In this document: positions 11,691 through 14,034 of the stretch, one piece after another
Layout: every line of letters starts with the position of its first letter
Numbering within the stretch: position 1 is the stretch's first letter
Assembly (NCBI GenBank): GCA_021810725.1
Contig: JAJZIE010000039.1
Span: forward strand, 1 to 14,034
Reading direction: 5' to 3'
Length of the DNA stretch: 14,034 nucleotides
Origin: Bacillota bacterium
GTDB taxonomy: Bacteria; Bacillota; Sulfobacillia; JAJZYS01; JAJYTV01
Notes under the pieces: generated by a model
Seen by the model: only the letters and a program-made list of their open reading frames with translations
What the model was told of the DNA's origin: nothing
The model's database searches: none
Made by a program: the position numbers and the translations under genes

Positions 11691-14034
11691 GGCCCGTCAC
11701 CTCCCTGGAGAACGCCGTCCGGATCGAAGACCGCCCGCAGCCGCTCCTGCCAACGCTCGGAGAGCTCGCCCGCGGCGGTGCCGAGCTCCTCGCCCTGGTA
11801 GCTCGCGACCGCCGGGTGACCGGTCGAGCCCGCCAGGCCCTCGGCCGTCTCCTTGTCGCAGCGCGCCAGGATCCTCCCCGCCGAAGGCAGCACCATGAGC
11901 GGCGGGCGTCCGAGCGACGCCAGGGTCCGCTCCAGTTCGGACCACGGCAGGGCGAGGTCGAGCAGCTTCTCGCGCTGCCTCAGCTCCCGCCGCAGCGCCG
12001 CCAGGACCTCAGGACCCTCGGGCGCCTCCCGGAAAGCGTCCGGCGGGGTCGGGGCCTGGAGGTACACGCGGTAGGCGCCGTCCTCCGGCACGGCGAACAG
12101 CCGCTCGATCCCCCTGGCCCCGCCGTAGTCCTCAAGGGTTCCCCTGCGGGACCACCAGCGCGCCTCGCGCCGGGGCACGAGCCGCAGGGTCATCTCGACC
12201 GGAACGCCGAGCCGTCCCCGGCTGCCTATGAGCAGCCGGTAGAGGTCGTAGCCCGCGACGTTCTTCACCACGTCGCGGCCGAAGCGCACGACCTCGCCAT
12301 AGCCGGTCACGTAGGTGAGCGCGAGGAGATGCCGCCGCAGGGTGCCCTGGGCGACCTCTTCCGGCCCGTAGTCGTTCGTGAGCAGGAGCTCGCCGAAGGT
12401 CTCGGCCAGCAGGGGCTCCAAGGCGAAGCCGAGCGCTTCTCCCCGCAAGGCCGCCTCGAGCTCCGCCACGGTGTTGCCAGCCCCCACGCGGACCGTCATG
12501 TTGGCAAGCGAGACCTCGATCCCTCGCAGCGCCGCATAGTCCACCGAGAGCCGCCGGCGCTCTCGGCGCGCCAGGGCCACGCGGGCGGCGATCGCACCGG
12601 CCGACTCCGCGAGGCGCCCGCCGCCCGGGGCGTTCCCGTCGCCAGGTTCGGCGCGTGGCGCCTCGGGCACGGCCTTGCCCGGGTTCAGCAGACCCTGGGG
12701 GTCCAGGGCCCGGCGCACCGCCCAGCTGAGCCCGAGTTCGGCCGGCCCGAGCATGATCTCGAGCTGGCCGAGCTTCTCCGTGCCGATGCCATGCTCTCCC
12801 GTGATCGATCCGCCGAGGGCCACGCATGCCTCGAGGATCTCGCGGTTGGCCCGGTGCACCCGCTCGCTCTCCTCGCCGTTCTCCGGATCGTAGGCAAAGT
12901 CCGGATGGAGGTTGCCGTCGCCGGCATGGCCCACCGTGACGGCCTGCAGCCCGTGCCGGCTCGAGATCTCGTCCACCGCCGCGAGCATTTCCGTCAGGCG
13001 GTCCCGGGGCACCGTGACGTCCTGCGTCAGCACCCTGCGTCCGTAGCGCGCCACGACGGCGTAGGCCCCGCGGCGGCCAAGCCAGAGGGCGTCCCGCTCC
13101 TCGGCCGTGCGCGCGATCTCGCAGGAAAGGACGCCATGGGCGCGGCCGATCTCCTGCGCCGCGGCCGCGGCCTCTTCCACCTCCCGCGGGCGGCCGTCGA
13201 ACTCCACGAGGAGGACGGCCCCCGAGCCCTCGGGGTAGCGCGCGACGCCCCAGCGCTCGACGGCGGCGACCGTCGCGCGATCGAGGAACTCGAGCGTCGC
13301 CGGCAGCACGCCGGATGCCACGATCGCGGAGACGCAGGCGGACGCCTGGGCGATCTCGGCGAAGCTCATCAGCATCGTGACGGTGGTCTCGGGCCGTTCC
13401 TCGAGCGCCAGCCAAACGGCCGACACGACGCCCAGGGTGCCCTCGGCGCCGGTGACGAGCGCCGCGAGGTCCGCGCCGCCCTGCCAGGGTCCCGCGGCGA
13501 GCAATCCCGTGTGGCCCTCGGCATCCGTGATCTCCACGGCCGCGACGCGGTGCCCTGTCACGCCGTACTTCACGGCGTGCGGCCCACCGGCGTTCTCCGC
13601 CACGTTTCCACCGATGGTGGAGACCCGGTAGCTGGCCGGGTCGGGTGGGTAGAAGAGACCGTACGGCCGCAGGATCGCGTCGAGACTGCCGTTGACCACC
13701 CCGGCTTCCGCCCTCAGCCTGCGGTGCGGAGCGTCCAGCCGCGACACGGCCTGCATGCGCTCGAGCGAGACCACCACCTGCCCGTCGGCTGGCACCGCTC
13801 CGCCGCTGAGGCCGGTACCGGCCCCGCGGGCGACCAGCTTGCCGCCATGGCGCCGCACGATGGCGATCAGGTCCTGGATGTCCTTTTGCCCCTCCACCTG
13901 CACGACGGCGAGCGGCACCCCGAACGCGGTGCCCATGGCGTCGTAGCCGTAGAGCCGCACCTTCGCCGGCTGTTTGAGGCAGAGCGGGCCGAAACGGCGG
14001 GCGAGCTCCCGCAGGAGCTCGCCCGAACCCAGGA
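11687..14034 (-). CDS. fused glycolate oxidase FAD subunit GlcD-GlcE, 5' end beyond right edge
   Basis: One frame encodes GlcD joined to GlcE. Numbered from the GTG at 13960, residues 1-430 are GlcD: FAD site RGAGTGLSGG (45-54), IGGNVAENAGGPHAVKYGVT (116-135), then the FAD-oxidase C-terminal domain with GHAGDGNLHPD (344-354), GEHGIGTEK (388-396) and LDPQGLLNPGK (419-429). A Pro/Gly-rich linker (430-450) leads into a GlcE-like domain with VGAGNTVAELEAAL (492-505) and VKNVAGYDLYRLLIGSRG (565-582). The frame stays open to the right edge, and the extra 24 residues (...ELLRELARRFGP...) look like the normal GlcD start, so GTG 13960 is probably internal and the gene is truncated by the window. The GlcE half (~305 residues) is shorter than usual and I cannot find its own 'RGGGT' FAD loop. 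GlcF follows with a 4-bp overlap. Confidence 0.94.
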   Translation of the reverse strand, partial: LGSGELLRELARRFGPLCLKQPAKVRLYGYDAMGTAFGVPLAVVQVEGQKDIQDLIAIVRRHGGKLVARGAGTGLSGGAVPADGQVVVSLERMQAVSRLDAPHRRLRAEAGVVNGSLDAILRPYGLFYPPDPASYRVSTIGGNVAENAGGPHAVKYGVTGHRVAAVEITDAEGHTGLLAAGPWQGGADLAALVTGAEGTLGVVSAVWLALEERPETTVTMLMSFAEIAQASACVSAIVASGVLPATLEFLDRATVAAVERWGVARYPEGSGAVLLVEFDGRPREVEEAAAAAQEIGRAHGVLSCEIARTAEERDALWLGRRGAYAVVARYGRRVLTQDVTVPRDRLTEMLAAVDEISSRHGLQAVTVGHAGDGNLHPDFAYDPENGEESERVHRANREILEACVALGGSITGEHGIGTEKLGQLEIMLGPAELGLSWAVRRALDPQGLLNPGKAVPEAPRAEPGDGNAPGGGRLAESAGAIAARVALARRERRRLSVDYAALRGIEVSLANMTVRVGAGNTVAELEAALRGEALGFALEPLLAETFGELLLTNDYGPEEVAQGTLRRHLLALTYVTGYGEVVRFGRDVVKNVAGYDLYRLLIGSRGRLGVPVEMTLRLVPRREARWWSRRGTLEDYGGARGIERLFAVPEDGAYRVYLQAPTPPDAFREAPEGPEVLAALRRELRQREKLLDLALPWSELERTLASLGRPPLMVLPSAGRILARCDKETAEGLAGSTGHPAVASYQGEELGTAAGELSERWQERLRAVFDPDGVLQGGDGP

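Noticed and set aside
12132..13415. 427-codon leftward open frame in another frame
   Set aside because: Frame-shifted shadow of the GlcD-GlcE fusion; Gly/Arg/Ala-rich low-complexity translation typical of GC-rich shadows.
1..14034. CRISPR arrays, tRNA or rRNA genes
   Set aside because: No regularly spaced repeats, no cloverleaf-like sequence and no rRNA-like conserved blocks were seen on reading both strands.

Overview
This is a high-GC bacterial window (AT-rich only in short patches) with compact genes and strong Shine-Dalgarno sites (GGAGG-type, mostly 7 nt from the start codon). The lipoprotein-type solute-binding protein, the strong ribosome binding sites and the cytoplasmic YceI protein fit a high-GC Gram-positive-like lineage (high-GC Firmicutes, Actinobacteria or a relative). 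The sequence alone does not settle the taxon. I found no rRNA, tRNA or CRISPR array.

Layout. 1-776 (-) is the N-terminal part of a family 5 peptide/nickel-type solute-binding lipoprotein that runs off the left edge. About 540 bp without a convincing gene follows, ending in a hairpin just past the next gene. 1328-5155 (-) is a run of five same-strand genes. In transcription order these are a NodI-like ABC ATPase, a NodJ-like ABC-2 permease (ATGA overlap), a small DUF4149/TMEM205-like membrane protein, a TIGR01777 NAD(P)-binding epimerase-like protein and a YceI-family lipid-binding protein. 5185-7617 is a mobile-element graveyard. It holds a transposase C-terminal remnant (+), a large hairpin, an orphan small membrane protein (-), an IS110-type transposase N-terminal remnant (-), and a TnpB (+) whose catalytic residues are intact but whose 5' end is broken. 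Hairpins lie at the 3' end of tnpB. 7636-7956 (-) is a small one-TM, Gln-rich protein transcribed divergently from an amidase (8099-9490, +). The amidase is followed by a polytopic membrane protein of unknown function ending at 10404. A perfect 15-bp terminator-type hairpin (10425-10459) separates these from the convergent glycolate oxidase genes (10491 to right edge, -): a fused GlcD-GlcE protein followed by GlcF with an ATGA overlap.

How the genes work together. The ABC ATPase and permease should form one exporter. GlcDE and GlcF should form a membrane-associated glycolate/2-hydroxyacid oxidase that passes electrons through FAD and two 4Fe-4S clusters. The amidase and its downstream membrane protein are probably co-transcribed.

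I did not find a clearly new defence or mobile system. The points most worth checking are the GlcD-GlcE fusion, whose GlcE half seems to lack the usual FAD pyrophosphate-loop motif; the 5'-broken tnpB with an intact nuclease core and 3' hairpins; a likely CTG start for the DUF4149 gene; and the nested remnants around the orphan membrane protein.
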